A stretch of 64,000 bases of DNA from Kryptolebias marmoratus (GCF_001649575.2 NC_051430.1:18968296-19032295), one strand, 5' to 3'; shown: positions 1 through 14,035, counted from the first letter of the stretch. The notes: generated by a model from the letters alone, not told the origin. Made by a program: numbers and translations.

Positions 1-3000
1 TATCAGTCATAAAAAACAACCTTAGAAGTTAAATACTGGGAGTAAAAAAATGGTGCACAGTTAATTTTAGGTCACTGATGTTCTTTTAATATTTTGCTTT
101 GTTGGATTTTACTCAACTTGTCTGCAGCTCTACTCTAGAGCTGTATATGTTTGGTCTGAGCGCTCGCCTTCACACAATCACCAGCACATAAGGTACTTCC
201 CACAAACAGAAAATATTTTCCTACGCTGGCATGCTTGCCTTGAATGCACAAACTTGTAATAGCAGTTTGAGCTGGATGCTACACTAAACAGAAACAGATT
301 TTGCCAAAACAATAAATTTCATGACCACCTACCCATAAATAATGGGAACCTAATGGTGGTGCAAAACCGACAGTCAGTACAATTTGTACCCTTGTGAACC
401 TAAATGTCAAAACTGCTTGATACTCCAAGTAGTAGGTGTTCAGTTCAGTAAAAGGAGAATAGAGATGCGTCAATCTGTCGCACCTACGTATAGTGTTTAA
501 AGCTGAGCACACAAGACTGATAAAATCTTTTCCTACTAGGGAAAGCAGAGCAGATCAATACAGTAAATGGTAGACAGCACATTGCAGAGGCTCCAGCAAT
601 CGTTTTATCAGCCCGGGAGTTTGAGCATTTCAAGGCGGAACTCGGCGTACCTGGACATCAAGCTGCACTGAGCTCACCGCCTCACCTCTCCCCTCCCTCA
701 TCAGCCAGAAGGAGCTTAAGGGGAAACGGCTCAGACTGGGTAACAGACACCGAAAGCTAAGCTTTTTCCTCACAAGCTGTCCGGCAATGACATATCAAAT
801 TCTTCCTCTCAGAACATATCACCTTTTTCTCTTTCTCCTTCTCTACCTCTCTTTCTTTTATTTGGACATGATGAGAGTCCTTTTCAATAACCACGATCTC
901 TGAATTCTTGTTTCAGGCAGTTACGTAACAGCTGCGCTATCAGAATAACAATTGGGAGAAGAGATTAGCACAATCGGCCAAGGAGAACGAGAGAGAGAGA
1001 GAGTGGGGAGAAAATGAAGGGGTGGAGGGAGGGAGGGAAAAAAAAAAATCTAAGGAAGCCCCTTCTAGGATGACACATCAGTTCATGTGTTGGAGGAGAA
1101 CAAGCATGTAGAGATGCTAAAAATCTTGATTCTTCTAAACACAAACCAAACCAAATGCTTTCCTGAAAGTACTGCAGTCCTGCATGTCAGCTCAGCTTTA
1201 ATTACAATCAGCCAGGAAACACAATAAACAGTATTTCCCAGGCGATTGAGGATGATCAAAATCACACATTGTGCTTTCATTTCAAGCAGCTGAGGATGAG
1301 TCAGACTTAAAATGATAGTATGAATCACAGTAGTGAGGATGAAGCTGACAAAATGCTAAGGCACTTTGATCATGCATTTAAAAATATTCGGAGACTTCAC
1401 AGTTTTGGGAAAGCCTCAGCTCTGCAGAGAGGGGCTGCCAGCTAGATGCATGATGTTATTTTGCCTACGTATTTTTTTTTTCATCTTTTAACAGAGAATA
1501 GTTCCCAACTTTTGCTTTAAAAGTCTCCCTTTGCTCATAAATACAGTCTTCATTCACCCTGGTAAAAGGAGCAGGAATGGAGAAAAGAGGTTTGGGCTGC
1601 TGGTCTCTTACGTGCTTTCCATTTCTGCTTTAATTAAAGCACAGTTGGTTGCAGCTTCGGGCCGCCCTGCACCAGCTGAACTCACTGTAGAACCAAGAGC
1701 TGGACTCAGTGAAACTCCTCTTCAGGTTCCACCAACATGAGCGAGTGGCTGGTCTGGATCTGCTAAGTCATACGTCTGAAGGGTCTGACAGGACCATCAT
1801 GGCTTCAGCCAATTACACACACCCTGATACAGGATTTATTAATACACACACAGACATAAATAAAATTTAAACAAAAAGAATAAATCAGTGGTTGATTGTA
1901 CTCGTAATGGTTCATCATGTCAACACGCTGTCTCACACACAAGATCATAGATCCGAGATCATAATCTTAAAACAGTATGGAACAATATCTTCAGCAGTTT
2001 TACAGAGGTTTGGTTAGTTCAACCCCCAACTTCAAGTTTCTGCTTCACTGTCTGACATTTCGGATTTTGGAGAATGACCCATGACGCACCAAACAGAAGG
2101 TCAACAGTGTTAAAGAAAGCTGATAAACACAGTTGAGCATCTAGAAGCAAAAGAAGCAAAACTTTTAACGATGAGTTGGTGAAAACATTGTTCTCTACAA
2201 AACAGGAAAAGGTTTGATCTCAATGGTTGCTGGTTTGAATAAATCTAAAACTACCAATTTTGTGCAATTTGTACATCCAATCACATACGATTTACTCATT
2301 TGTACAAAAAGAACATAAAAACCACACACAAAATAAAAACTACAGTAAGCAGCGACTCCTTGGATGGAAACACTTTGATGGGGGTCAAGTACGAGTTATC
2401 ACAGAGGTTGGAGCTACAGTAAAATGATACAATAACCAAAAAAGGCTACAACAGCCTACATGCATGCTCTTGACAAATGTGATGAGCCGATTACAAAAAC
2501 ATCTAAAAATGCACCATAAATCAAACTTTGAACAATGTGGAGTTTACTAAAAATAACAAAGGACAACTGAGTAAAATGATTTGGTCAGCTGAGGCAAGCT
2601 AAAGATATTCTCAGACTTTTAGCAGCGTGAACCAAAGGACTTAACCTTCCTCAGGTTCACACTGGTTATGGTTGATGGTTCTTAGTACACAAAATGGTTG
2701 ACCACTTAAGGCCAATTAACCAAAATTAATAAGAGTTTACAGCTTTTGTAGTATTGTTGCTGCACATTACATGACTAAAAAAACCTGTACAGAAAACATC
2801 AAAGCACAGCTTCCAAACCCCCGGTATGTGAACTCTAACTAAATGAGAAAGGAGAGTTTGAGAGGAAAAGGTAGCCCTCCCCACTGTATTAGTCTGATGT
2901 TGCTTATCAAGCACTTTGCAGAAGCAAAACTAAACACAGGAGTACAGTTATTCCTGAAATCCCAAACTGGAGAGGAAAAAAACAGAAAGACTCCAACATC

Positions 3001-6000
3001 TTTTTCAGAACACAAAGTCAAACAGTGAAAAAATAGGAACACTAGGTACACTTTACATTAGCTTTGTACAAAGACAGGAAAAGAATAATCAGCACGATTG
3101 ATTTTGTCAAAAACTGACAAACCTACACAGACACAACCCTTTTAGTGAAATTGTTTAATAAAACAGGATGTTCAGAGCTAGAAGTGTGTTTTTAAGTGTT
3201 TGTGCAAAAATATTAATTATTAAAAAGTGAAAACTTTCTAAGATCTTTTCTAAACTTTGAGGGTGGAAACTAGTAGTAATTGTGCTCAACCTAGAAAGAG
3301 CTTGTATTGACTTTTTGGTCAGTTTTAGGTAAATTGTCATATATTCTGTTATGGACTTAGTAAAAGGTGGGATCATCAGGGTATGTGGTGGGTGGAAATA
3401 ATCCTTTAAACACAACTAAAGAAAAAAGAACTAAAAAAAATAACAATTTCAAAAGTTTAAATGAAATAAAGTAAAACTAAATAAATACCCAAAACAGAAA
3501 CACTGTCAACAAAGCACATGGGACAGTAAAAATTCAACTTTTATACAGTAAAATAAACTTACAGGATATGCTGATTGTCTTTTATTTCACAAGCTTAAAA
3601 CATCTCCCAAATAAAAACATTTCTGTGATATTTTAAATCTGTTGCATATTTGTTTATCAAGTCATGGCTCAATACACTGAATTTAAGGTTATGTCTTTAT
3701 TTCTTTTTAATAACCAATGGTTCTGATTGGGCCAAACCCTTTGCTCATCCAACAATAAACATGTATCTGAACCCAGAAAGCCTCATATATGTAACATTGG
3801 TGGACAGACTTGACGCTGGTGGAGGAGCAACTATAATATATTAATCTGCTTAGAAATGCATTACTTCTCCAGCTGAGAATAGAGGAACTCCAACCTCTTC
3901 ATCTTCATCTCCTCCCAACATTAACTTTAATTCACACTGCATTCACTGTGCTACATCAGTAATCTGACCTCTTGTCATTATAGATACAGTATTGTATATT
4001 ATACTATATATTGCTGATTTACTACTTGTTGTCAACAGCACCTTTCACTGGAGCCAGTAACAACTAAAACAAACATTTAATTGTTTGAAATTAGACCATA
4101 AAAGCAACAGTTTATAGCACAGGCTTATAAAACCCTCAAGAAAACACAAGGGGCTGAACTAATAGTAACCCTCAGATGCTCTTAAGTAGAACATTTTTAT
4201 CACAATAGTTGGTACTCTTTGGGTACAGAAATGAGCTCTAAGAGTCAGGGAGTCCTTCACTGTAACAGAAAAACTGATAATATTCTTCAGCAGTCGACAC
4301 AAATGATTGCCAGTTCTCTTCAGAAATAACAAAGCTGTTACAGTCAGATGGATAAGACATGATAACTGGTAATCGTGAGCTCGGTCTGGACAGTTAGATG
4401 AATTATTCACTTAGATCACAGTAACCAGAGGACAGGTGGAGCAAAGCACTGGTGGAGCAAAGCACCTCTAATTTACAGCAACAAACCTGAACATACAAAC
4501 AGTCATACAAACACACCCGAAATACTTTCACAACACAGCTGCACCAATCTCTCAGAGTCATCAACGCATTGACTTGAGTGAAAGCTCCACTTGCTGCTGA
4601 GGCTGGGAGGGTAGGAGATTTTGGAGGGCAGACAGCGACAGGGCTGGAATGCTGATCTGATGCTGCCGAGGCTGGGAGGGTAGGAGATTTAAACTGAGGA
4701 CGGAGCTCTAAGACATACTTTCAACACTGCAGTGTTCAGTCATATCTGCTGAACTATTCTGCACCAGAGTTTGCTCTCTGACAAAGTCTGGCCAGTAGAT
4801 TTTAACTACGAAGGTGCCTAAATGGCTGATGGTGTATATTATAGCCGCAGAACGACAACGTTCACCAACAGCAGCCACACTACATCCAGACCAGACTTAT
4901 TGTGTTGATACCAGTGCTTCTCCAGACAAAAACCATAAGTAAATACCAGTGTTTGCCTTTCACACAGTCTCACTTTATTCTAAAATTTCTTATTACATCA
5001 AACAATGGATTGTCACACAGCTGCAGTGATGACTATTAAACTGACAGGAAGATGTTTGCATGAAGAGATTACCAACAATATACAAGTAAATAAATAACCC
5101 TGAAAAATATTAAATGGTTCCAGGTTCTCAGATGGGTACTTTTTCTTGTTATCCAAAGCACCTCAAAAACTGGACTGTGATTGGACCAAACAGTCAGTTT
5201 GTTGTCCTAAATAAAACAATTTATAAAAAGGTAAACTGTCAAATCAATAAAAACCTAAAAGGCAACATTAGCTGCATTATTTTCCAACACTGCATGAAGT
5301 AAGAAAATGTACTCCAGTGTCCTAAGTTTTCACTGAAAGTTTATAAAGTTTATCCTCAGAAGTTTATGGCAGGTTGTGTTGCAACTTTTAGAAATATTTT
5401 CAAGATTTCTTCAACATCTAGACTTGTGGTATAAAAAACTGTTCAATCATTTCAAGATAATTTTGAGAAATCCTTAATATTTTATACAAAGATGTTAAAA
5501 GTTCACGTTCCATCTGCAAAATATTCAAACTTAAAGTTTTGATTCACCTATATTTAGGTGGAAATAACAACAAATTATTATTATTAAAATCGAGCTCCAA
5601 ACAGAAAACATAATATTTTTAAACTAAATAATTAAGATGCAATCCACATTAAGAAATAATACATAATAATATTCATATAATCTATATTACTGCTTATAAA
5701 AAAATCTTGCGCATGTCTGAACTTACAGGAAACCTTTAAATGGCACCTTAAATTTGTTTAAAAACCAGGCTTACCAAATGAAAATAAAACAAAAGAACAA
5801 AACCTTGCAAACATTTATAAAATACTTCAACTGAAAATATGTGCTTTTTTAAAAAATTACAGAAAATTTTAAATTTCTGCATAATAAATTTCACTTTTAC
5901 TGCACAGATAAATATTTGCATATAAGAAATTAAAGGATGATAGGACGCCTACTGCTTAAACCAAATTAATTAGAGAAAAACAGGGCCACTGAAATTAAAG

Positions 6001-6528
6001 AGAAAAAAGTTTTGCTTAATAAGCTACTAAACATAAATGTAGATATAATTTGAAAGCAGGAGACAAAAACAAAAAAAGAGTAAATTCAAGGTGAACATTT
6101 TCTTTGGTCATGTATCAGAATTAAAAATTCTATTTAAGTAAACGAATGACAAACTGCATTCACTTCATGTTCTTTTATTTCTATCTCTCACGACGTTCAA
6201 GATAAAAGTTCAAGCAAAAAGAAGTGAAAATAGGTGCTGACTAAGACAATGGGGCGTTGTTCACGTCCTGACAATGCTCATTTTTCAAGAGGAGCAAACT
6301 CATCAATAAACGTAATTTGAGGACAAGATTATCCACCACTCAGCATCTGACCTATGCTGCTCAATGGCTCTACACCATGAGGCCAATTAAAAGAATACTT
6401 TTACCCATCGATGACTTGTTTCTTTTGTGACACAGGACATTTAACTGGGGACAGAGATTTATGTCCTCACTAGATGACATATTTCATCCCCACCAACATA
6501 TTTTAACACAAGAACAACAACAATTAGG
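1..6528. other. Gene-free AT-rich stretch
   Basis: No exon with credible splice borders or protein similarity could be recognised here on either strand. The sequence is AT-rich, with homopolymer runs and short low-complexity tracts. Around 600-1,030 there is a purine-rich block. A 23-bp direct repeat occurs at 4,599-4,621 and 4,668-4,690, and a 15-bp direct repeat lies near 4,434-4,467. If the candidate exon near 9.2 kb is real, this region would be its first intron. Confidence 0.5.
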
Positions 6529-7151
6529 TTAAAGGAACAGCTCAGATCTTTTGAAGTGGAATTCTGTGAAAAGGTTATGAGCAATTAATATCTTACCTGT
6601 CGTAGACAGTTCTTTGGATGATCTCAGTTAGGAGAAACAGAGTTTAATTCAGTCTGGATAGACAAACTAATGGATCGCTGCCATCTTAAAAAAATTCCAG
6701 TCACAAAAGTCTCACAGTGGTTCATACAAAGACTATTTTACAAACTTTTACACCACTGTCAATTTCACATTACACAATTATTCTTGTAGAAAAATTATGA
6801 TATTATTCCAGCAAGCGTGCACCCACAGTGCTACAGCTAACTGCTGCAGGTGAAAAAAACAAAAACAAAGAATGTTATGTAAATACCTGTGTAAGGAGAA
6901 CTTGACAACAGTGTAAAGGTTAATAAAATGGTGCATTCATCAAGAGCTATCATGTTATTGAGACTTAAGTTGTTTTAAGACAGCAGCAATCCATATTGGT
7001 CTTGACCTTGAACTAGCCCTTCGCTCGTCAATCTGGTCAGAATTGAACTTTAATTCTCAAAATTGGTCAAAAGGTTATCTACAACAGTTTAATATTTGTT
7101 AATAACCTTTACACGACACACCACTTCAAAAGATTTGAGCTATTCCTTAAT
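6529..7151. mobile_element. Hairpin MITE-like element, copy 1
   Basis: The two ends are long imperfect inverted repeats. The left arm reads inward from AGCTCAGATCTTTTGAAGTG and covers about 6,531-6,690. The right arm, about 6,968-7,151, is its reverse complement with scattered mismatches and contains matching blocks such as the complement of TTACCTGTCGTAGACAG. The same arms occur at 35,339-35,616 and 51,052-51,886, so this is an interspersed family and not a chance hairpin. No transposase reading frame is present, so the element is non-autonomous. The superfamily is not determined, and target-site duplications could not be read with confidence. Confidence 0.7.
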
Positions 7152-9137
7152 GTATAATAACCAGCAAACCAAGCTAAGACTTCTAAAATAAAAGTTGAAA
7201 AGATTAGGCTTTTGATTCTAAAAGCTAAGATGGCATAATTTAGAGACAAAGATTAGACCCATCTGACCCAAAGGAATAACAATTTTCATGTTTTTGAAAC
7301 CAAAAGTACCCAATAAAAACTAAGCCACCACAACAAATCAATAAAAGCAGCACTGTGATTTTTCATGTGGTCCAAACACACCTTCACAATGCAAGATAAA
7401 TGATCAGAAAGACGCTAAAACCAAACAAAGGTCTAGTTTATTGCCAATGAAGTGGCAGAAAAGTACGGGCAAATTCCTGAAAAAAAAAAAAAGATCTAAA
7501 GTTAAAAATGAGAAAGTTTTGGCCTTGCTGGGACTGAATCTGTAGACATGGATTCTTCTGAGGTGAAGATTTATAGTAAAGACCAACCAAAAATCTGCTT
7601 AAAACAGATAAAACAGCCAGGTATCAGCTCAGGTATGCTGACAGTCAGATGGATATACAGACACGGAGCGATTCAAACTGTGAGTTACAGCCTGCAGGAT
7701 TTTAACCCCTTACGGAGCTGAAGATATCACAGAGGAAACAATGAAAGATGGACAGAATCCCCCCCAGTGTTTAGATCTGCTCCAGAAACCAAGAATGGAT
7801 GTAAGCCGGTGTTAAAAAAGGAAGGAGAGGTTAGGAGGAAGCTCTGGGTGGGGAGGAGGGGCTTTGAAGCTGCACGGTTACGTAACTGATATGAGATCCT
7901 CAAATAACATACACTTTCCATCAAAGTTGGACTGCATTAGCACCCTCAGCAGAACCTTGCCTCATTCATACTGTTAGAGCTGCAGGATTTCTCTTCTTCA
8001 GCCTCGTCTTTCAGGTTTGCACAGACTGCACTCTCACACATGCATTATGCACACAGTCATCCCTGCACGAGCTTTCACTCCCTGACCCTTTAACAACAGA
8101 TTAAAGGTTGACAAGGTCTGACTCTTAAAGAGCTCAGAGGTAAAGAATATGATGAAAGTTTAACCTGGGAATCAATGGCTCGTGTCAGTCATCGCAGACA
8201 TGAGTGATGGCATGTGTGTCTCTGTGATGACAACTTTGGCAAATCCCTGCAGACAGAAATCTAACCAGGTGTACCTGAGTCATTCCACTTTTCTTTCCCT
8301 TCTTGGTCTGCTGTTTTATTCCCAATGTTTTGCTAAAGCACACCCATTAAGCTCTCTTCTACTGGTCTTTCTGCCCTGCCTTCACTCTGTGGGTAAGTGG
8401 AAGCCATCCTGTGTTTCTGTCCATAACACTGTCTCTACTGCATCAGCGTCAGATTGGTTTACAGCTCGCCTGGCACAGAGCAGAGTCAGAGGGTTTCAGA
8501 AGACCAGTTTGCCACCAATACACAATCTGAGGATGACTCATTTTCATTAATGAGTTTGAGTGAAAAGCAACGAGCGTCCAGAGGAATGCAGACCAGAGAT
8601 TTATTATTTACAACAAACCTTGCCAGTTGTTCAGCTCTGCCTGGTACTTCTCAGTCAGACAGAAACCTGCAGGTTTCACTCTGCAGTCATTACAATTCCT
8701 CACAAAAGAGGGGGAAACAAACGGGAGAAGAGAGCGGTTTGTTGCAGAGACAAGCAGGCTTACTGTCCCCATGGAAGAGTAGTGAATACTGCAATGTGAA
8801 AACAAAGAAAGAGAGAGGGGGCACAAGACACAAGGAACAGAGGCACAGAGAGATAGAGTACTCCACTGCCCAATCAGATGGTTCAGACAGGACAGTCAGT
8901 AAGCAGTCAGGAGGAAAACATGCAGAGTGTTAAACCGTTTCCCCGTGTCTGAATGCACAGGACATGCATGTGTACACACAGTGGAAGCACACTCAGGACC
9001 GTGTTTCCATGTGTGCCCTGGCACCCAGGACATAGCATGACAGAGAAAAAGAGGGGACAGGGTTGTCTCAGCCATTCTGTCACCCCTCCCTACCAACCCA
9101 CCACCCCACCCCTGGCTACCCCTCACCCACCCCCCAC
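7152..9137. other. Gene-free stretch
   Basis: No coding exon was recognised. Overlapping open frames of 60-159 codons on both strands between 8,180 and 8,930 show no family resemblance. Part of the sequence just before 9,138 is pyrimidine-rich on the plus strand. Confidence 0.4.
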
Positions 9138-9156
9138 CTGTGAACAGTCCCAGTAC

Positions 9157-9282
9157 CTTTCGCTTTTTATCCCGTGAGCGACTCCTCTTTTTTAACCTCT
9201 CCTCCTCCTTCTCTTTCTCCTCCTTCTCCAACTGGGCTTCTAAATCCTTGTTCTTGCGGAGGTGTTTGGCCGCTTGTGCCAT
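9157..9282 (-). CDS. Possible first coding exon, highly charged N-terminus (partial, unidentified)
   Basis: Reading leftwards from an ATG at 9,282, this encodes 42 residues beginning MAQAAKHLRKNKDLEAQ. A Glu/Lys-rich, probably helical stretch follows (about residues 13-30), and the segment ends in a basic RSRSRDKKRK run that resembles a nuclear localisation signal. The start context, gacaccATGg, is a strong Kozak match. A GT donor follows at 9,156-9,155 (cgaaag/gtactg), leaving phase 0. A second possible donor (acag/gtgggg) would move the border to 9,138. The exon lies in a GC-rich block, as expected of a promoter-proximal first exon. I do not recognise the family, and no second exon was found in the 9 kb to its left, so it would need a long first intron. 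It could also be a chance open frame. Confidence 0.4.
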
Positions 9283-10320
9283 GGTGTCGGTGGTGGCGGG
9301 GGTCTCGGCGGGGCTGGCGGGTCCAGTTCTGATAAGAGTGGTCTGCGGGGCGGCGGCACGGGGACTTCTACCTGGCGGGGGCCAACGCTAGCGCTGCTGA
9401 TGTGTGATCCTCTGTGGCCCTGCAGAGTCTGTGAGCGTGCTCACCCTCTGCCTCCTCCTCCTCCTCCTCTTCAGCAGTGCAGTCACACACACACACCGGC
9501 GGTCCTCAGCCGTCTGCTGTGGGATGCTACTGCAGCGCAGCTCCCTTTCTCTCCCTCCCTCCCTCTCACTTCGAGGTTTGCACTCTCTCCCCCATCTCAC
9601 TTTCTGTGTTCAGTTTTTTTTTTCTGCTGCTTTCCTCTCCGGTCTCCCTCATTCACTGTACTAAAGACAAGAGGAGAAAAAAAGAAACAGTGAATAAGCA
9701 GGTTTGCCTTCTTTTACAGTTCCCTACATCTCTCTTCCCGCCATCGCTTATGATGCTGTGAAATGGCTTCGATCTTCCCGCCACCCTCCCCATCAACAAA
9801 GACTGCAAAAGGATGATCTGACAGCTGAGAAATAGCTTGAGCAGCTTTAAATCAAAGTCAGCTCTCCCTCCTCACACTGCATTGATTTTGTTTCCTATTC
9901 CCTGTATTTAATTTTCCAGAGTCTCATAGACCTGCTGTGTGTCCATCTGTGTAGGATCTCTGGGATCCCGTCATCACCAGTCACACTCTCTCTCTCTCTC
10001 TCTCTCTCTCTCGCTCTCTCTCACACGCACGCACGCATAAGGATACCAGAGTAAATAAAAAAATCTAAAACATGCATGAGGGGGAAAAAGCTGCTTCTCG
10101 TTTACTCTCCCCCTTCGCTCGGCTCCCTCCTCCCTCGCTTCTGTTCAGGCGCTGCAGCAGACAGGACTGGTACCCGTGCAAGGATGTTGGTGCAGTGTGC
10201 ATGTTTATGACGGCGCGAGTCGGGGAGCACGATTTTGGCTTTTTGTATTACTCCCTGGGGATTTGTAAAGTCGTAAAAATCATTGAAACCTTTACCTCTT
10301 TATGATTCTTGTCCTGCTTT
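9283..10320. promoter_or_regulatory. GC- and CT-rich block, possible promoter/5' UTR
   Basis: This sequence lies upstream of the candidate ATG at 9,282. It is GC-rich at 9,290-9,480 and CT-rich after that, with a TC microsatellite at about 9,984-10,021. A perfect palindromic EBF core (TCCCTGGGGA) lies at 10,252-10,261. No clear TATA box was seen. The promoter role is inferred from composition and position only. Confidence 0.3.
9984..10021. repeat. (TC)n microsatellite
   Basis: A nearly pure TC dinucleotide run with one interruption (tcgctc). Confidence 0.9.
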
Positions 10321-13029
10321 CGGCAAATCAGCCGTTCTCAGTTTCATACAGCAAAGACAAGCAATAATATAAATGTTTGTATTTTACATGTAAAACAGTT
10401 CGTTTCTTGTGGTTCGGTTCAGTACACAGAAAAACAAGTGCATATACTGTAGGAAAAGAGGTGCTAATGGAGCCAGCACCTGTTTACTGGTATCACTCTG
10501 CCTCTCCTGCTCTCCCTCCCATCTCCTCCCTCTGAAACTGCTGGCACAGGCAAAAAAAAGATCCTTTAACATCTCTCTTTGCCTGGCTCACTATACATCA
10601 CACATATAGTTTACATTCACACTTCAGGCACACAAACACACCTCACACATGCCATCACATGTGTTTCAGTGCGCCACGTTACACAGAGTAACAAAGCTGG
10701 TCAATCAATGTTCTGGGACTTGTCTGCAATTACATTTGAATTTCTTTTGAATTATTTTACTGCTGTCCATTTATCTTTTTAGGGCACAATGTAAAACGTA
10801 CACTGATTTGAATACAAATATCTAAAACTTGCATTGCTTTCTCTACTTACAGTAATTATCAGACTTCTGTGGTGATAATCAGCTGAATCACTCGCTGAAT
10901 GTGAATTTCAGGCTCACTAACGTGGCGCACCTGAGCTTGTCATTCTCCTTAGCCATCCAATCTAAACTTCCCTCCATCTCTGGTCCAGCTTTTTGTCTGC
11001 AAATGCTTTTCTTTTGCTTTATCACGGCGGCTTCCCCTGATCAGACAGCAGACCTCTCTACGCTGCGGCATACTAATAAATAGGAGGGGTGATATGGCCG
11101 TCTTGCTGCAATGCTTCCACACAAATCAAACTGCTCATGTGACCCGGCTTCAACGCAAACACACACAAACACTGATGGGTTGACAGCTGTGCAGAAACAG
11201 ATCCATCACAATGCTGAACCTCAGGGGAACGAGTCAAAATGAATCACCGGCAGGAATCTGCTGCACGGTTACCTTTTTGTTCACAGTCGGCTACATTAGT
11301 TTTGTTAAGTTACAGTCTTACAGAGCTAATGGAGGGACAGTCTCACAGATGGCCTTAACACAGCAGAAAAGGAGCTACTTAAATCATTTGGAGGTTCACT
11401 TTCGCAAACCCTGTAAGAGGTGAGGATGGTGTACGAACAACCTTACTGTCCTTGTAAAGTCATGCTGAAGAGATTTTTATATCAAAATAACCAAGTTCAG
11501 CCAAAGTTGAATCTTTTTTTTTTTTTTAAATCAGAGTTTGTGTGGTGCAAGCTGATGATTTTAACAGGCACCAGAGCAGAATAAAATGGGAGATTTTGCT
11601 ATTTAATATCAACCATATTTGATGAAACAAATCTTAGTTCAAAACTTATTATTTTTCCATCAAGGGCCTTTAAATTACAGATACACCTCTGACCTACTGA
11701 TTCTGGTTTATTCCTAATTAACATGATTGGTTTTAAAATATTATTTCTGAATGAAATTAAAGTTTGACTGTGTTCGTAAGATAATAAAATATTTACAGGT
11801 AAATATAAATATTTGTTGTTTCTAAAAACACCACGAGACTTGTTTGTTTGTTTGTAAATCTACAAATAATATAAAAAATATCCTACAGGTTTTTAAACAG
11901 ACAAAGGTATTAAAACCCAGTTGAAAAACTACTTAACAAACAAGATTATTGTTTTTTTTTTCCCACACAAAACTGAAGTCTCACTTGAAACTAAACAACA
12001 GCCTGAGGAGCAAAATGAAACAAACCTCTGTAGAAAAGTCCTGTTTCCTCTTAGTAACCTTTTACATTTTCATTTTTAAACACATTTTACAAATATTACA
12101 AAAGGCTAACTTGAAGTCTTCCTTGCTCAGTATAAACTTCCACACCGAAGACATGCTAATGCTAATGCTAACGTGAATTAGCCACTTAGTGATGGAGCGT
12201 TCACTGACTAAAAAAATTGGATTTTTCAGTTTCAGATCAGTCGTTTGTATTATGAACTGTCAGAGTAAATAATTGCTGATAGTTTATGGTTGTGACCAGC
12301 AAACTCAAAAGTAAATCCAACCTTCTAAGTTTATGGCATGAATGTGTAGTTAATTAACATAGAAAGGATGTTGACAGCTCGACTGTTTAACAAAAACACT
12401 GAAAATCAAACATTATGAAGTGGTAAGCCTATTTAACAAACAGCACTGCAAGAGAGGTTTTTTTTTTCCACCATCAATAAAGTGTGATAAAAATATTAAT
12501 AAAGACACTGAGTGTGACTGATTATTGGCTGAAACATACTAAATCATTGGAACTGATTTTATAGACCACACAAGCATATCTTTGACTTTCAGAGCACCTA
12601 TAAGAACTATCTCTGGGGTGGTCCTGCTTGGAGCACAAGAGGACAGGTTGTGTGGACGTGGGGGGAGAAAGAAACACACAGCTACTGCCCAAGCTCTTTT
12701 TAGTGTATGACAGCAAGCACCCGCCAGCACATTAATCGCTCTGCTGCTCCACTAAAAACAGTGGAAGGGACCCGACAGAGCCACACACATAAACCATCTC
12801 ACAAGCTCAGTACAGTGAAGAGACATAGGACCAACAGCCCATTAAGCACTTGGAAGCAAACTGTACAAAACCTCAATATGCAGCTCAAAGAGTCACATAC
12901 CTGTTCATGGGCTGTCAGAGATCCGGTGACAAGTCTCAGCTTTGAGTTTGAACAGAAAGCGTTTGCTGGAGGCAAGCAGTGAAAACAACATACAGCAAAG
13001 TCAAGAGGAAGAGAGCAGCAAATCTACAA
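10321..13029. other. Gene-free stretch
   Basis: AT-rich non-coding sequence with several T runs (for example near 11,514 and 11,950). No exon, RNA gene or recognisable mobile element was identified. Confidence 0.45.
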
Positions 13030-14035
13030 CCTCAATGCTGAAAAACTTGGGACGTTGTGTAAAATGTAAATAAAAGCAGAATGTGAAATAACAAGGACAG
13101 GGGACAGTGTCAAAAGCCAATACTGGATGCTCATGATCTTCGAGCCCTCAGGTGGCACTGCATTAAAAGCAGGTCTGATTCTGTTCTGGACATCACTGCA
13201 TGGGTTCAGAAACAGTTCCCCAAATCATTGTCTGTAAAGACAGCTCATGGTGACAACTGTAAATTCTGGATAAAGCTCTATCAAGCAAAGAAGAAGCCTT
13301 ATTTGAAGACCATCCAGAAATGCAGCCGTTTTTCTGGGTCAAAGCTGGGAAACTGTTCTGTGGTCAGACAAATTAAAAACTGAAAGTATTCTTAGAAACC
13401 ACAGATGCTACATCCTCCATCCTAAAGAGGAGAGGGACCATCCAGCCTGATATCAGCACTTAGCCTGCCTCTCTGATGGTATGGGTATTCATTAATGCCT
13501 ATGGCATGGACAGCTTACACACACTGATTTTCAGCACTCATTTCAGCAAGACAATACTAAACCACATGCTGCATCCATTACAGCTGCGTGGCTTCGTAGA
13601 AGAGTCTGAGTGCTGAACTGTCGTGCCAGCAGTCCAGATCTCTCACCAAATGAAAACATTTGGCGCATTATAAAATGAAAAATCTGGCACAGATGACTCA
13701 GGACTTTAGAACAGCTAGAATCCTACATCAGGCAAGAATGGGACAACATTTCATCTAAAACCTCCTGCAGCTGGTCTCCTCAGTTCCTCAGTATTTACAG
13801 AGTGTTATTAAAAGAAGAGGGCATGTTTCATGGTGATAAACATGACCCTATTTCAACTCTAATAAGATTTGTTGCTGCCATTAAATTCAAAATTAACTTA
13901 TTTTGTTCCAAAAAAAAGTTTACTATGTTCCATTGTCAATAAAATATGGGATAATGAGACTCTGCATATCAATGCAATTGTTTTTATTTACATTTTACAC
14001 AACATCCTAACTTTTTCAAAATTAGGGTTGAAAGT
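13030..14035 (+). pseudogene. Decayed Tc1/mariner-type transposon with dead transposase
   Basis: The plus strand carries broken pieces of a Tc1-like DDE transposase in the expected order. Near 13,478 there is a segment reading MVW-x-x-INAYGM, the region of the second catalytic Asp. Near 13,545 QQDN-KPHA appears. Near 13,640 PDLSP-ENIWRIIK appears, the region of the last catalytic Glu, and it runs straight into a stop codon. Frameshifts, stops and an internal deletion (around 13,515) remove function. The ends are imperfect inverted repeats: about 13,036-13,082 matches the reverse complement of about 13,975-14,025, sharing a tGTTGTGTAAAATGTAAATAAAA-like block. This is a known kind of fish genome repeat, and the copy cannot be active. 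Confidence 0.85.

Noticed and set aside
8182..8933. Overlapping plus-strand open frames of 122 and 159 codons
   Set aside because: No family resemblance, no splice or promoter logic, and low-complexity composition. They overlap in different frames, as expected of chance frames.
9262..9761. Several open frames on both strands rich in Leu/Ser/Pro
   Set aside because: They arise from the CT-rich low-complexity stretch beside the candidate exon.
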